Shown here one piece after another: positions 40,891-49,669 of a stretch of DNA of 64,000 bases (within the stretch, counting starts at the first letter, position 1; each line of letters starts with the position of its first letter). The translations under genes and the position numbers were made by a program. Under the pieces are notes generated by a model. That model was not told the origin of the DNA. It worked only from the letters and a program-made list of their open reading frames with translations, and did no database searches. Source of the stretch: Curtanaerobium respiraculi (GTDB lineage: Bacteria; Actinomycetota; Coriobacteriia; Coriobacteriales; Eggerthellaceae). The stretch is taken from assembly GCF_024609215.1 (NCBI RefSeq), contig NZ_JANIPD030000023.1:62001-126000 (forward strand), given 5' to 3'.

Positions 40891-42183
40891 CTAGCCGAGG
40901 ACCTTCCCGTCGAGCATCGTGGGTTCGCCCCCGACGAGCACGTCGGTCGCCCGACCCTTCAGGTGCGCGCCGATGAATCCGGAGTTCTTCGATTTGCTCT
41001 CGAAGTCATCCGCGTCCACCGTCCACTCGACCGCGGGGTCGAACACGGTGATGTCCGCCGTGCTTCCGGCGGCGATCCGCACCGGCTCGACCTGGATGAT
41101 CCTGCGCGGGTTCACGGCCATCAGCTCAACCATCCGGGCATAGCCCATCACGCCGGTGCCGACGAGCTGGGTGAGCACGAGCCCCAAGGAGGTCTCCAGG
41201 CCGGTCATGCCGAACTTGGCGAGTTCGAACTCGCAATCCTTTTCCCAGGGGCAGTGGGGCGCATGGTCCGTGACGATGCAGTCGATGGTGCCGTCGAGGA
41301 TGCCCGCCGTCACGGCGGCGCGGTCCTCCTCCGTGCGAAGCGGCGGGTTGACCTTGTAGTTCGCGTTGTACGTGTCATCGATGATCTCGTCGGTGAGGAA
41401 CAGGTGGTGCGGCGTGGCCTCCGCGGTGACGGGAAGCCCCTCGGCCTTCGCGTCGCGCACGAGCTGCACGCCGCGCGCCGTGGTGATATGCTGCACGTGC
41501 AGCGGGGTCCCCGTCAGACGGCACAGCGCGATATCGCGCGCGATCTGGATCTCCTCGCCCGCGGCGGGCCAGCCCAAGAGCCCCAGGCGCGTGCTGCACT
41601 CGCCCTCGTTCACCACGCCGTCGCCCACCAGGTCCTCGTCCTGGCAGTGGGACATGATGACCTTGCCGAACTGGTGCGCGTAATCCATCACGCGGCGCAT
41701 CATGCCCGCGCCCTGGACGCCCCGCCCGTCATCGGTGAAGGCCACGGCCCCGTGCCTCGCCATATCGCCCATGTCGGAGAGGATCTCGCCCGCGAGGCCC
41801 GTGGTGCAGGAGCCCGCCACGTGGACGCGGCACTTCCCCACCCGCTCGGCCGTGCCGCGCACGTACTCCACGGCGAACGCGGTGTCGATGGTCGGCGCGG
41901 TGTTGGGCATGCAGCATACCGCGGTGAACCCGCCGTGGGCAGCCGCGCGGGTGCCGGTCTCGATGGTCTCCTTCTGCTCCTGGCCGGGATCGCGCAGATG
42001 GACGTGGATATCCACCAGACCGGGCACGAGGATCTTGCCGGCAAGGTCGAGCTCGCGGCATCCCGGGCGGGAAAGCCCCTTCCCCACCTCGGCGATCTTC
42101 CCGTCTTCGACGAGCACGTCGACGATATCGTCGAGGCCGGCCTGCGGGTCGATGGCCCGGGCCCCTTTAAGCAGTAGCGTCAT
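40891..42183 (-). CDS. pyrC: Dihydroorotase
   Basis: A 430-residue amidohydrolase of the class I PyrC type with the metal-binding DIHVHLRDPGQEQKE (about 58-72), the HCQDE block and the C-terminal DHAPH. It closes carbamoyl-aspartate to dihydroorotate. It overlaps pyrB by 17 bases. Confidence 0.95.
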   Translation of the reverse strand: MTLLLKGARAIDPQAGLDDIVDVLVEDGKIAEVGKGLSRPGCRELDLAGKILVPGLVDIHVHLRDPGQEQKETIETGTRAAAHGGFTAVCCMPNTAPTIDTAFAVEYVRGTAERVGKCRVHVAGSCTTGLAGEILSDMGDMARHGAVAFTDDGRGVQGAGMMRRVMDYAHQFGKVIMSHCQDEDLVGDGVVNEGECSTRLGLLGWPAAGEEIQIARDIALCRLTGTPLHVQHITTARGVQLVRDAKAEGLPVTAEATPHHLFLTDEIIDDTYNANYKVNPPLRTEEDRAAVTAGILDGTIDCIVTDHAPHCPWEKDCEFELAKFGMTGLETSLGLVLTQLVGTGVMGYARMVELMAVNPRRIIQVEPVRIAAGSTADITVFDPAVEWTVDADDFESKSKNSGFIGAHLKGRATDVLVGGEPTMLDGKVLG

Positions 42184-43111
42184 TGTCGCTCCCTCCCAGC
42201 AGCAGGTACATCGCCGCCATGCGAACGCAGATTCCGGAATAGACTTGGTCGAGGATCAGCGACCGCTGCGGGTGATCGGCCATGTAGCTGTCCAGCTCGA
42301 CCCCGCGGTTGATGGGGCCGGGATGGCATATCACGGCATCGGGCCTCATCAGCGGCTCGCGCTCGCGCGTCAGGCCGAAGAGCATGTTGTACTCGCGCGC
42401 GTTGGGGAACGGCGCGCCTTCCAGGCGCTCGTTCTGCACGCGCAGCATGTACACCACGTCGAGCTCGGGAAGCGCCGCGTCGAGGTCGGCCGTCACATGG
42501 TCGGCTCCCAGCACGTCGGGACGCGCCGGGAGCAGCGTCTGCGGTGCGATCACGGTCACCTCGTTGCCCATGATCTTCAGCGCGGGGATCAGGCTGCCGC
42601 ACACGCGGCTGTGGCCGATATCCCCCACGAGCCCCACGTGCAAGCCGTCGATGGCGCCTTTGCTGCGCCATATGCTGAACAGGTCGAGCAGCGCCTGCGT
42701 GGGATGCTGGTGCTTGCCGTCCCCCGCGTCGATGACGCTCGCGGGCGTGTGCTGCGTGATGAAATGCGGCACGCCCGCGTGCTTGTCGCGCACCACCACG
42801 AGGTCGATCTTGTAGGAGTTGAGCGTCTCCACGGTGTCGGCCAGGCTCTCCCCTTTCACCGCGGAGGTGCTCTTCCCCCCGAAATTCAGCAAGTCGCAGC
42901 TCAGGCGCTTCTCGGCCAGCTCGAAGCTGCTGCGGGTGCGGGTGCTGGGCTCGTTGAGCATGTTCACGACGGTCACGCCGCGCAGCAGCGGGACCTTCTT
43001 GATCTTGCGCTCGTTCACCGCCATGAACGTCTTCGCTGTCTCCAGTATCTGCATGATGTCGTCGGGCGAGTACTCGGCGAGGTCGATGAGGTGCTTGTGG
43101 TCGAATGCCAT
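42167..43111 (-). CDS. pyrB: Aspartate carbamoyltransferase catalytic subunit
   Basis: A 314-residue ATCase with the carbamoyl-phosphate site PSTRTRSSFE (about 55-64), HPTQALLD and MLRVQNER. It carries out the first committed step of pyrimidine synthesis. No PyrI is encoded, typical of the Gram-positive type. Three bases separate it from pyrR. Confidence 0.96.
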   Translation of the reverse strand: MAFDHKHLIDLAEYSPDDIMQILETAKTFMAVNERKIKKVPLLRGVTVVNMLNEPSTRTRSSFELAEKRLSCDLLNFGGKSTSAVKGESLADTVETLNSYKIDLVVVRDKHAGVPHFITQHTPASVIDAGDGKHQHPTQALLDLFSIWRSKGAIDGLHVGLVGDIGHSRVCGSLIPALKIMGNEVTVIAPQTLLPARPDVLGADHVTADLDAALPELDVVYMLRVQNERLEGAPFPNAREYNMLFGLTREREPLMRPDAVICHPGPINRGVELDSYMADHPQRSLILDQVYSGICVRMAAMYLLLGGSDNDATA

Positions 43112-43114
43112 ATC

Positions 43115-43702
43115 CTAGCGCCCCCCCAGCGGAGCGGAACCCGCGCGGGAGCCCGGCTCGATATCGAGGATGTCAACCTCGCTCCTGCCGTCCACTTCCC
43201 GCAGGAACAGCCTCACGTTCTCGTGCGACGAGCTGGGCACGTTCTTGCCCACGTAATCGGCCCGGATGGGCAGCTCTCGGTGGCCGCGGTCCACCAGCAC
43301 GGCGAGCTGCACGGTTTTCGGTCGGCCGATGTCCATGAGGGCGTCGAGCGCCGCGCGGATGGTGCGCCCCGTGTACAGCACGTCGTCGACCAGCACGATA
43401 TCCTTCCCGTCGATATCGAACGGGATGCGCGTCTCGTGGACTTCCGGGGCGAGATGCGTGAGGTAGTCGTCGCGGTAGAAGCTGATGTCCAGATGGCCGA
43501 GCGGGACCTTGACCCCCTCGATCTGCTCGATCCTGTCCACCAGTTTGCTCGCGAGGACGTCCCCGCGGGTGACGATCCCGACAAGCGCGATATTGCCGGC
43601 GCCGCGGTTCGATTCCACGATCTGGTGGGCGATGCGCGTGAGCGAACGCTCGATCTCGTCGGCGTCCATGCAGATTGATTTCACCTGCGCATTCTCGCTC
43701 AT
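43115..43702 (-). CDS. pyrR: Bifunctional pyr operon regulator/uracil phosphoribosyltransferase
   Basis: A 195-residue PyrR with the PRPP motif [17 protein letters not shown] (about 105-121) and the N-terminal [17 protein letters not shown] block. It binds UMP and then a hairpin in pyr mRNA, lowering expression. The ATG at 43702 has AAGGAGAG upstream; earlier in-frame starts would extend into the leader. It is first in the operon, with a matching RNA site 130 bases upstream. Confidence 0.94.
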   Translation of the reverse strand: MSENAQVKSICMDADEIERSLTRIAHQIVESNRGAGNIALVGIVTRGDVLASKLVDRIEQIEGVKVPLGHLDISFYRDDYLTHLAPEVHETRIPFDIDGKDIVLVDDVLYTGRTIRAALDALMDIGRPKTVQLAVLVDRGHRELPIRADYVGKNVPSSSHENVRLFLREVDGRSEVDILDIEPGSRAGSAPLGGR

Positions 43703-43832
43703 ACACACTCTCCTTCCGATTCGAGTGCGCACAAAGCGACCTGCCGGCGGCTCCGATGCCGGGCGGCACCGGGGGCAACGGCTCCCAAGTTGCGGCGGCG
43801 ATCTCCGCTGATCGGACGCCCGCATGCCTTGT

Positions 43833-43848
43833 CGGTCTCTCTGTACCG
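43833..43848 (-). promoter_or_regulatory. PyrR-binding loop in pyr leader
   Basis: The minus-strand RNA reads CGGU-ACAGAGAG-ACCG, a perfect 4-bp stem around a CAGAGA-containing loop. It is preceded by CUUUAAAA and followed by GACAAGG. The CAGAGA loop and these flanks closely match Bacillus PyrR-binding loops. It lies between the promoter and pyrR. No poly-U terminator follows clearly, so control may be translational or at a distance. Confidence 0.75.
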
Positions 43849-43864
43849 CTTTTAAAGACGCCCC

Positions 43865-43894
43865 ATTGTAGGCATTCGGAACCTCGGCAGACAA
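43865..43894 (-). promoter_or_regulatory. pyr operon promoter
   Basis: On the minus strand TTGTCT (forward 43889-43894) and TACAAT (forward 43865-43870) are 18 bp apart. Transcription would start about 15 bases before the PyrR-binding loop and about 160 before pyrR. Confidence 0.7.
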
Positions 43895-44062
43895 TATCCG
43901 ATTCGCCGCACCATGGTAAAATCTCAAGAACCGCCCCCATGGGCGCTTGGAGATAAATGATGGCCTTTATGCAGCGGAGACGGGCTTTTCCCGACTCGTT
44001 GACTCGAAGTTAGACATTCCGAACTATAATGGAACCGCAACCAACATCGTGGAGGTCCAACC

Positions 44063-46486
44063 ATGAGAGATATAAACGGAATCGGCAAGCTGCGCAATGT
44101 CGCGATCGCGACGATACTCTGCGCCGGCGTGGTGTGCCCCACCTACGTTGCCACCGCGGCGGAGAACCAGGCGGCGGCGACCGCTGCGCAGCCATCCTCC
44201 CCATCCTCGTCCGGCAGCGGCGATTTCTCAATCGGCAAGGTGTTCGACAACGAGGAGAGCGCCAACGACGTCGACAAGACGGAAACCGTGTACGTGTTCA
44301 CCACCGCCGACGGCACGCCGAAAAGCACCACGGTGACCAACTGGCTGAAGAACCCCGGAAAGGCCGATGCCATCGACGATAGGACGAGCCTCACCGACCT
44401 CGAGAACACCGGCGGGTCCCAGCCCTTCACGCAGGCGGGCGACGCCACCACGTGGCAGGCGCGCGGCTCGGACATCCACTACAAGGGACGCACCACCGCC
44501 ACGGCGCCTGTGAGCGTCAAGATCACGTACGTCCTCGACGGGATCGAAACGACGCCGCAGGAGATCGCCGGCAAAAGCGGCCACGTCAAGATCCGCTACG
44601 AGTTCGCAAACAGCTCGGCATCGACCGCCGTCATCGATGGGAAGGAGACGACCATCTACACCCCGTTCACCTGTTTGACGGGGATGATCCTGGACAACGA
44701 CAATTTCAAGAACATCACCGGCACGAATGCGAAGATCATCAACGATGGCGACCGCACCACGGTGGCGGGCTACGCGTTCCCGGGGATGAAGGAGAACCTG
44801 GACGTCGACGACGGGGACGCCGATCTTCCCTCGTCGTTCGAAGTGGAAGCCGATGTGACCGGTTTCGAGCTTGCCACCACGGCGACCATCGTGACGCCGG
44901 GGCTGCTGAACAGCCTCAACCCGGATGCGATGGACTCCGGCAGCATCGAGGACGACCTGAATTCCCTGAGCGACGCCATGACGCAGCTCGAGAACGGATC
45001 GGGGGAATTGTACGACGGCCTCGTCCAGCTCGCCGACGGAGCGGGCCAGCTCGACGCCGGCATCGGGACGCTGCGGGACTCCGCCGCCGCACTGCCCGAT
45101 TCCACGCGGGCCCTCGCCGACGGCAGCGCCGCCCTAACCAGCGGCCTCGCGCAGCTCTCCTCCGGCAGCGGGCAGCTGTTGGAAGTTGCGAGGCAGGTCG
45201 ATGGAGGCGCCAAGCTGCTTGCGGAAGGAGAGGACGGTGCGGGCGGCCTCAAAGCCGCGAAAGACGGGGCGGCCCAGCTCAAAGGAGGAGCCGACGGCCT
45301 CGCGCAAGGCATTGGGCAGCTCTCGGCGGCCATCGGGGAGGCCGATCCCTCAAACGACGACACCGATACGCTCTACAGAGCGCTGAACACGGCCAAATCG
45401 AGCCTCGCGGGCACGGACCCCGGCAAGATTAAATCCGCGTTGGAATCTTTGAAGTATGCGGGGGATAAGCTCGCCGAGCTGTCCGGTAAATGCCAAGAGG
45501 CGGAAACGTCACTGAACGACATCGCAACCTCCCTGGGAAGCGTCGATTTCACCGAAGCGGTCGCTGCGCTCGATGCCGCGCAGGCGGATATCGATGCCTC
45601 GGGCTACTCGCACGTAAACGATGCGGTCGATGCGCTCGACGGTATCGACGCATCCGGGTTGAGCGCCGCCGACAAGGAGCTGCTCGACAAGGCGAAATCC
45701 GAGCTCCGAAACGTAGATACCGATAAGCTTGATTCGGCGGAAAAGCGCATCTCGACCGCAAAGGACTCCCTCGCCTCCGCCGGTGCGGGCATCGCAGCGC
45801 TGAAAGCGGACATCGAGGCGGAGGCTGCGCACTTCAAAGCCGCCGCAACCCAACTTAAGGAGAACGCCGAGCAACTGCGGGCCATCTATTCGAACGCGGT
45901 CCCCTCGGCGACGGGCTACGCCGCCGCCCAGCAGTGCGTGGAAGGCGCCCTGGACGGCCTTGCGAAAACGAAGCAGGGCCTCGACGGCGCGAGCATGGGA
46001 GCGAAAGATCTGGCTGCGGGAGCCGAATCCCTCGACTCGGGACTCGGTGAGGCCGTCGACGGCATCACCGCCCTGCGGAAGGGCACGAACGCGCTCGTGG
46101 TCAATCTTGGCCCGCTCGCCGCAGGCGCGCAAAACGCGCAGACCGGCTCGAGCCGGCTCGCCTCCGGGCTGCAGCAGCTCAACGAGGCCTCCCCCGCCCT
46201 GGTCGCAGGCATCGCCGCGCTCAAAGAGGGGTCGACGGCGCTCTCCGACGGCACCTCTTCCGCGGCAAACGGTTCAGGCCAGCTCACCGACGGGATCCGG
46301 CAGCTCGACGAGCAGGCCATCGGCAAGATCATCAGCCTGTACAACGACGACGTGAAGGGGCTGTCCGGCCGCTTGAGGGCAACCGTCCAGGCTGGCAGGG
46401 ACTACCAGACGTTCAGCGGCAAGGCCGATGGCGCCACCGGCGATGTGAAGTTCATCTTCGAGACGGATGCCATCAAGAACGGGTAG
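44063..46486 (+). CDS. Secreted YhgE/xxxLxxG-repeat protein
   Basis: An 807-residue protein with a signal peptide (basic RNVAI start, hydrophobic 12-28, Ala-rich cleavage near ATAA-ENQ, about residue 33). A beta-rich N-terminal domain (about 55-290) precedes a long helical region (about 300-790). That region contains many seven-residue xxxLxxG-type repeats (LADGSAALTSGLAQLSSGSG, and similar near 680-790), as in YhgE/Pip proteins. Those usually have transmembrane segments; none is present here after the signal peptide. It is probably a coiled, extended extracellular protein. ATG at 44063 follows GGAGG. Confidence 0.75.
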   Translation: MRDINGIGKLRNVAIATILCAGVVCPTYVATAAENQAAATAAQPSSPSSSGSGDFSIGKVFDNEESANDVDKTETVYVFTTADGTPKSTTVTNWLKNPGKADAIDDRTSLTDLENTGGSQPFTQAGDATTWQARGSDIHYKGRTTATAPVSVKITYVLDGIETTPQEIAGKSGHVKIRYEFANSSASTAVIDGKETTIYTPFTCLTGMILDNDNFKNITGTNAKIINDGDRTTVAGYAFPGMKENLDVDDGDADLPSSFEVEADVTGFELATTATIVTPGLLNSLNPDAMDSGSIEDDLNSLSDAMTQLENGSGELYDGLVQLADGAGQLDAGIGTLRDSAAALPDSTRALADGSAALTSGLAQLSSGSGQLLEVARQVDGGAKLLAEGEDGAGGLKAAKDGAAQLKGGADGLAQGIGQLSAAIGEADPSNDDTDTLYRALNTAKSSLAGTDPGKIKSALESLKYAGDKLAELSGKCQEAETSLNDIATSLGSVDFTEAVAALDAAQADIDASGYSHVNDAVDALDGIDASGLSAADKELLDKAKSELRNVDTDKLDSAEKRISTAKDSLASAGAGIAALKADIEAEAAHFKAAATQLKENAEQLRAIYSNAVPSATGYAAAQQCVEGALDGLAKTKQGLDGASMGAKDLAAGAESLDSGLGEAVDGITALRKGTNALVVNLGPLAAGAQNAQTGSSRLASGLQQLNEASPALVAGIAALKEGSTALSDGTSSAANGSGQLTDGIRQLDEQAIGKIISLYNDDVKGLSGRLRATVQAGRDYQTFSGKADGATGDVKFIFETDAIKNG

Positions 46487-46520
46487 CCCGCACGGATGTG
46501 ACGGCGAAAAATTTTTCCCA

Positions 46521-46540
46521 TATGTTGTCGTTCCAACATA
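46521..46540 (+). promoter_or_regulatory. Palindromic operator before the DUF438 gene
   Basis: Perfect 7-bp inverted repeat TATGTTG-N6-CAACATA, 80 bases upstream of the next gene. Its symmetry and size resemble dimeric HTH regulator sites (Crp/FNR-like). A poor -35/-10 pair (TTGTCG at 46525, TTAGGG at 46548) overlaps it. Confidence 0.45.
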
Positions 46541-46618
46541 CATGGGGTTAGGGACGCCTTAAAGTCGGCTGCGAAAGATGGATGCGCCGAATGGGCGCCA
46601 ACCGTAAGGAGACCCGCT

Positions 46619-48196
46619 ATGGGAAAAACGCTTGACCTGACCCGCACCGTGCACGATTTGGTGGGGGACTACCCCGAACTGCAACAGGTTATGGCCGACA
46701 TCGGCTTCACCGACATCGCCAAGCCCATGGCCCTCAAAACCGTCGGCCGCGTGATGACGATCCCCAAAGGCTGCGCCATTAAAGAGTTCGACCTCGACGA
46801 CGTGGTCGCGAAACTCGAGGCAGCGAGCTTCACCGTGGTGAACGCCCATGCGGAAGACGTCGACGATGGGGAGGGGGATACGGCCGGCTCGGCAGAGCCG
46901 ATCGCCAACCAGCCTCAACGAGCCGAAACCGCCGCCGGCGCCGTGCAAGCCGCCAGCCGGCATGGGCAAGCAAGCCCCGCTCCGGACGCCGATGGGGCCT
47001 CAGCCCGCAAGGAGCTTCTGAAGGGGTTCGTGGCACGCCTTTCCGCCGGGGAGGACCTGGAGGCCGTCTGCACCGACTTCACCCGGCATTTCGACAACGT
47101 CGATGCGCTCGAAATCGCCCAAGCGGAGCAGGAGCTGATCGCCGCCGGCACCCCCGTATCGCAGGTGCAGAAGCTCTGCGACGTGCACTCCGCGCTGTTC
47201 CACGGATGCACGCACGAGGAGCTGCTGGCGAACGCCGAAGCAGCCGTGGAAGCGGGCCTTTCCCAAACGGAAACCCCCGACAGCAAGGCGAAGGCGCTCG
47301 CCTCCATCCCCGGCCACCCGCTCGATATCCTCACGCGCGAGAACCAGGCGATCGCGCGGCAGATCGAGCGCACCGATGCCGCGCTTTCCGAGGGCGATGG
47401 CGCCCTCGCACTCGACGAGCTGCGGAAACTGCGCGCCGTGGCAATCCATTACGCCAAGAAGGGCGACCTGATCTACCCGATCCTCTCCACCCGCTATGAC
47501 ATCATCGGCCCGTCGAAGGTGATGTGGGGCGTGGATGACGAGATACGCGATGAACTGCGCAGCCTGGTTGCCGACCCCGATGGCGAGGATTGGATCGCAC
47601 GGGCGCAGGCCGTGGCGAAACGGGCCGACGAGATGGTCTACAAGGAGACGAACATACTGTTCCCCCTGTGCGCCGACAACCTCTCCGAAGAGGAATGGCA
47701 GCAGATGCGCCGCGACATGCATCAGTATGAGCTGTGCCTAATCGAGGACGCCCCCGAATGGGAGGCCGCCTCCCCCGACGAGCGGACCGCCCCCGCCGCG
47801 GAGCAGGGCATGATACGGCTCGCGGGCGGCACCTTCACCCCGCAGCAGCTCGAGGCCGTGCTGAACACCATCCCCTTGGAGCTCACGTTCGTGGATGCGG
47901 AGAACATCAACCGGTTCTTCGACGAATCCACCCCGAAGCTGTTCAAGCGCCCCCTCGCCGCTTTGGGCCGCGATGTTTCCAGCTGCCATCCCCCGCAAAT
48001 CGCGCCCATGGTGCTCGGCATCATCGAATCCTTCCGCCAAGGCCGGGCGGACACCGCCGACCGATGGATGCAGAAGGGCGGCGATCCGGTGCTCGTGCGC
48101 TACATGGCCGTCCGCGACCACAACGGCTCCTATCTGGGAACGTTGGAATGCGTTCAGAACATGGCGTTCGCGCAGGAGCATTTCCGGCAAGAGTAG
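46619..48196 (+). CDS. DUF438/hemerythrin-like protein with PAS domain
   Basis: A 525-residue protein with a DUF1858-type N-terminus (LTRTVHDLVGDYPELQQVMADIGF), a Pro/Ala linker, a DUF438 helical part (about 130-215), a hemerythrin-like HHE part with conserved His and Glu (HPLDILTRENQAI; LRAVAIHYAKKGDLIYPIL; KETNILFPLC) and a C-terminal PAS domain (IPLELTFVDAENINRFF). HHE domains bind di-iron and sense or handle O2 or NO. It is likely an oxidative or nitrosative sensor. No kinase or output domain follows. It has its own promoter region with an inverted repeat. Confidence 0.85.
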   Translation: MGKTLDLTRTVHDLVGDYPELQQVMADIGFTDIAKPMALKTVGRVMTIPKGCAIKEFDLDDVVAKLEAASFTVVNAHAEDVDDGEGDTAGSAEPIANQPQRAETAAGAVQAASRHGQASPAPDADGASARKELLKGFVARLSAGEDLEAVCTDFTRHFDNVDALEIAQAEQELIAAGTPVSQVQKLCDVHSALFHGCTHEELLANAEAAVEAGLSQTETPDSKAKALASIPGHPLDILTRENQAIARQIERTDAALSEGDGALALDELRKLRAVAIHYAKKGDLIYPILSTRYDIIGPSKVMWGVDDEIRDELRSLVADPDGEDWIARAQAVAKRADEMVYKETNILFPLCADNLSEEEWQQMRRDMHQYELCLIEDAPEWEAASPDERTAPAAEQGMIRLAGGTFTPQQLEAVLNTIPLELTFVDAENINRFFDESTPKLFKRPLAALGRDVSSCHPPQIAPMVLGIIESFRQGRADTADRWMQKGGDPVLVRYMAVRDHNGSYLGTLECVQNMAFAQEHFRQE

Positions 48197-48400
48197 CGCC
48201 CGCCCGCGGGTAATCCCGCCCCGTACTGCCCGCGGGACTGCCGCCTCGCCCGGTGACGCCCGCCCGCGAGGCGCCTTGCCGCTCGGCCGGGTGCAGGGCA
48301 TTGGCGACCTCGTGTGCGGCGCCCGCCCGCGGGGGCTTGCCGCCCCGGCATCGCAGATTGCCCGCAGATTGCCGGCGGGCGCTACGGTTTCTCATCGCCG
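48197..48400. repeat. GC-rich repeats spaced about 60 bases
   Basis: CGCCCGCCCGCG-type words recur at about 48198, 48257 and 48320 and end with an inverted GGCGGGCGC at about 48373. Each can form small stems. No coding potential is seen. They follow the DUF438 stop directly and could act as terminators or as remnants of local duplication. Confidence 0.5.
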
Positions 48401-48481
48401 CCGTCGCGAGAGTGCCTTGCGCAATAAAACTTCATAGTATATTTTTATATTATTATATGAGTATTATCTATGGGGGATGCT

Positions 48482-49024
48482 ATGTCGTTGGCATATGGGA
48501 TTCTAGGGTTTCTCGCCTACGGGGATATGACCGGATACGATCTCGCGAAGGCGTTCGACTCCTCCGTGAAATCCTTCTGGCACGCCCAGAAAGCGCAGAT
48601 ATACCAGACGCTCGGCAAGCTCGAAAGGCAAGGCCTCGTGGCCCACGAGCGCATCGTGCAGAACGCGCGGCCCAACAAAAAGCTCTACGCCATCACGGAT
48701 GAGGGGCGGTCGGCGTTTCTGGCTTGGCTTGCCGACGGGTCCGGCGACGTTGATTTCAAGAGCTCGTTTCTGATGAAGCTCTTCTTCTCCGGAAGCCTGC
48801 CCGTCGACCAGGCCATCGACCACATGGAAGCGTTCATCGCCGATTGCGAGGAATTCGCCGAGGCCATGCAGAAGACCCCCGAGGTCATCGAATCCTACGG
48901 CGCATCCGCACCTGCCGGGGAAAGCGTGTACTGGGGCTTCACGGCCGATTTCGGAGCGCGCTACATCGAGATGTGCCTCGAATGGGCGCGCGATACCCTC
49001 GAGAAGCTGGAGGGGATGCGATGA
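48482..49024 (+). CDS. PadR-family transcriptional regulator
   Basis: A 180-residue PadR protein: winged HTH (YGILGFLAYGDMTGYDLAKAF, IYQTLGKLERQGLVAHE, KKLYAITDEGRSAF) and the C-terminal Vir_act_alpha_C-like helical dimerisation domain. The ATG at 48482 has GGGGGATG upstream; one at 48470 is possible. The 50 bases before it are very AT-rich with palindromic TATA words, probably its own operator. Its stop overlaps the flavoprotein start (ATGA), so it probably controls that gene. Confidence 0.88.
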   Translation: MSLAYGILGFLAYGDMTGYDLAKAFDSSVKSFWHAQKAQIYQTLGKLERQGLVAHERIVQNARPNKKLYAITDEGRSAFLAWLADGSGDVDFKSSFLMKLFFSGSLPVDQAIDHMEAFIADCEEFAEAMQKTPEVIESYGASAPAGESVYWGFTADFGARYIEMCLEWARDTLEKLEGMR

Positions 49025-49647
49025 AGGCGCTCGTTCTGCACGGCAGCCCCAAGGGGAAGGCGTCGAACACCCTCCAGCTGACCAAGGCGTTCGTCGACGG
49101 CATGGCGCCCGACGAGGTTGAGATCCTCGACCTGCACAAGCTGGACGTCCATGAATGCCGAGGGTGCTTCGCCTGTTGGGGCAAGACGCCGGGCGTTTGC
49201 GTGATCGATGACGACATGGCGGATGTCATCCGGAAGCTGGCCGATGCCGATGTGATCGTCTGGAGCTTCCCGTTATACTACTTCTCGCTTCCCTCGCGGG
49301 TGAAGATGGTGATGGACCGCCTGCTGCCGATGAGCCTTCCGTTCATGACCGGCGATGCCGGCGGTGGCCATCCAAGCCGCTACGACATGGGCGGCAAGCG
49401 CTACGTCGTGATCTCCACCTGCGGGTTCTATACGGCGCAAGGCAACTATGAAGCGGTGGACTCCCTATTCGCCCGGCTCTGCGGCGAATACGAGCGGATC
49501 TACTGCGGGCAGGGCGAGCTCTTTCGCGTGAAGGAGCTGTCCGCCCGAACGTCGCAATACCTCGACGCCGTTCGGACGGCCGGAGAAGAATTCTCGCACG
49601 GCGGCATAAGCCGGGCGACACGCGGGCGTTTGGACGAGATGCTATAA
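49021..49647 (+). CDS. NADPH-dependent FMN reductase/iron-sulfur flavoprotein-like
   Basis: A 208-residue flavodoxin-fold protein. ALVLHGSPKGKASNT binds FMN phosphate; CRGCFACWGKTPGVC with DDM (about 42-62) is the flavoprotein Cys motif, which in some relatives holds a [4Fe-4S] cluster. FPLYYFSLPSRVKMVMDR follows. It is translationally coupled to the PadR gene. It ends at TAA 49645, but removing a single base near 49642 would join it to the downstream membrane-protein frame, so it may be the first half of a broken or natural fusion. Confidence 0.85.
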   Translation: MKALVLHGSPKGKASNTLQLTKAFVDGMAPDEVEILDLHKLDVHECRGCFACWGKTPGVCVIDDDMADVIRKLADADVIVWSFPLYYFSLPSRVKMVMDRLLPMSLPFMTGDAGGGHPSRYDMGGKRYVVISTCGFYTAQGNYEAVDSLFARLCGEYERIYCGQGELFRVKELSARTSQYLDAVRTAGEEFSHGGISRATRGRLDEML

Positions 49648-49669
49648 CCCGCGCGAGGCGTTCGAGCAG

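Noticed and set aside
43703-43927. N-terminal extension of PyrR
   Set aside because: The frame is open upstream, but it would include the PyrR-binding loop and is unlike the family; AAGGAGAG supports the ATG at 43702.
48197-48400. CRISPR array
   Set aside because: Only three imperfect GC-rich words with unlike surroundings, no constant-length repeat-spacer structure and no cas genes.
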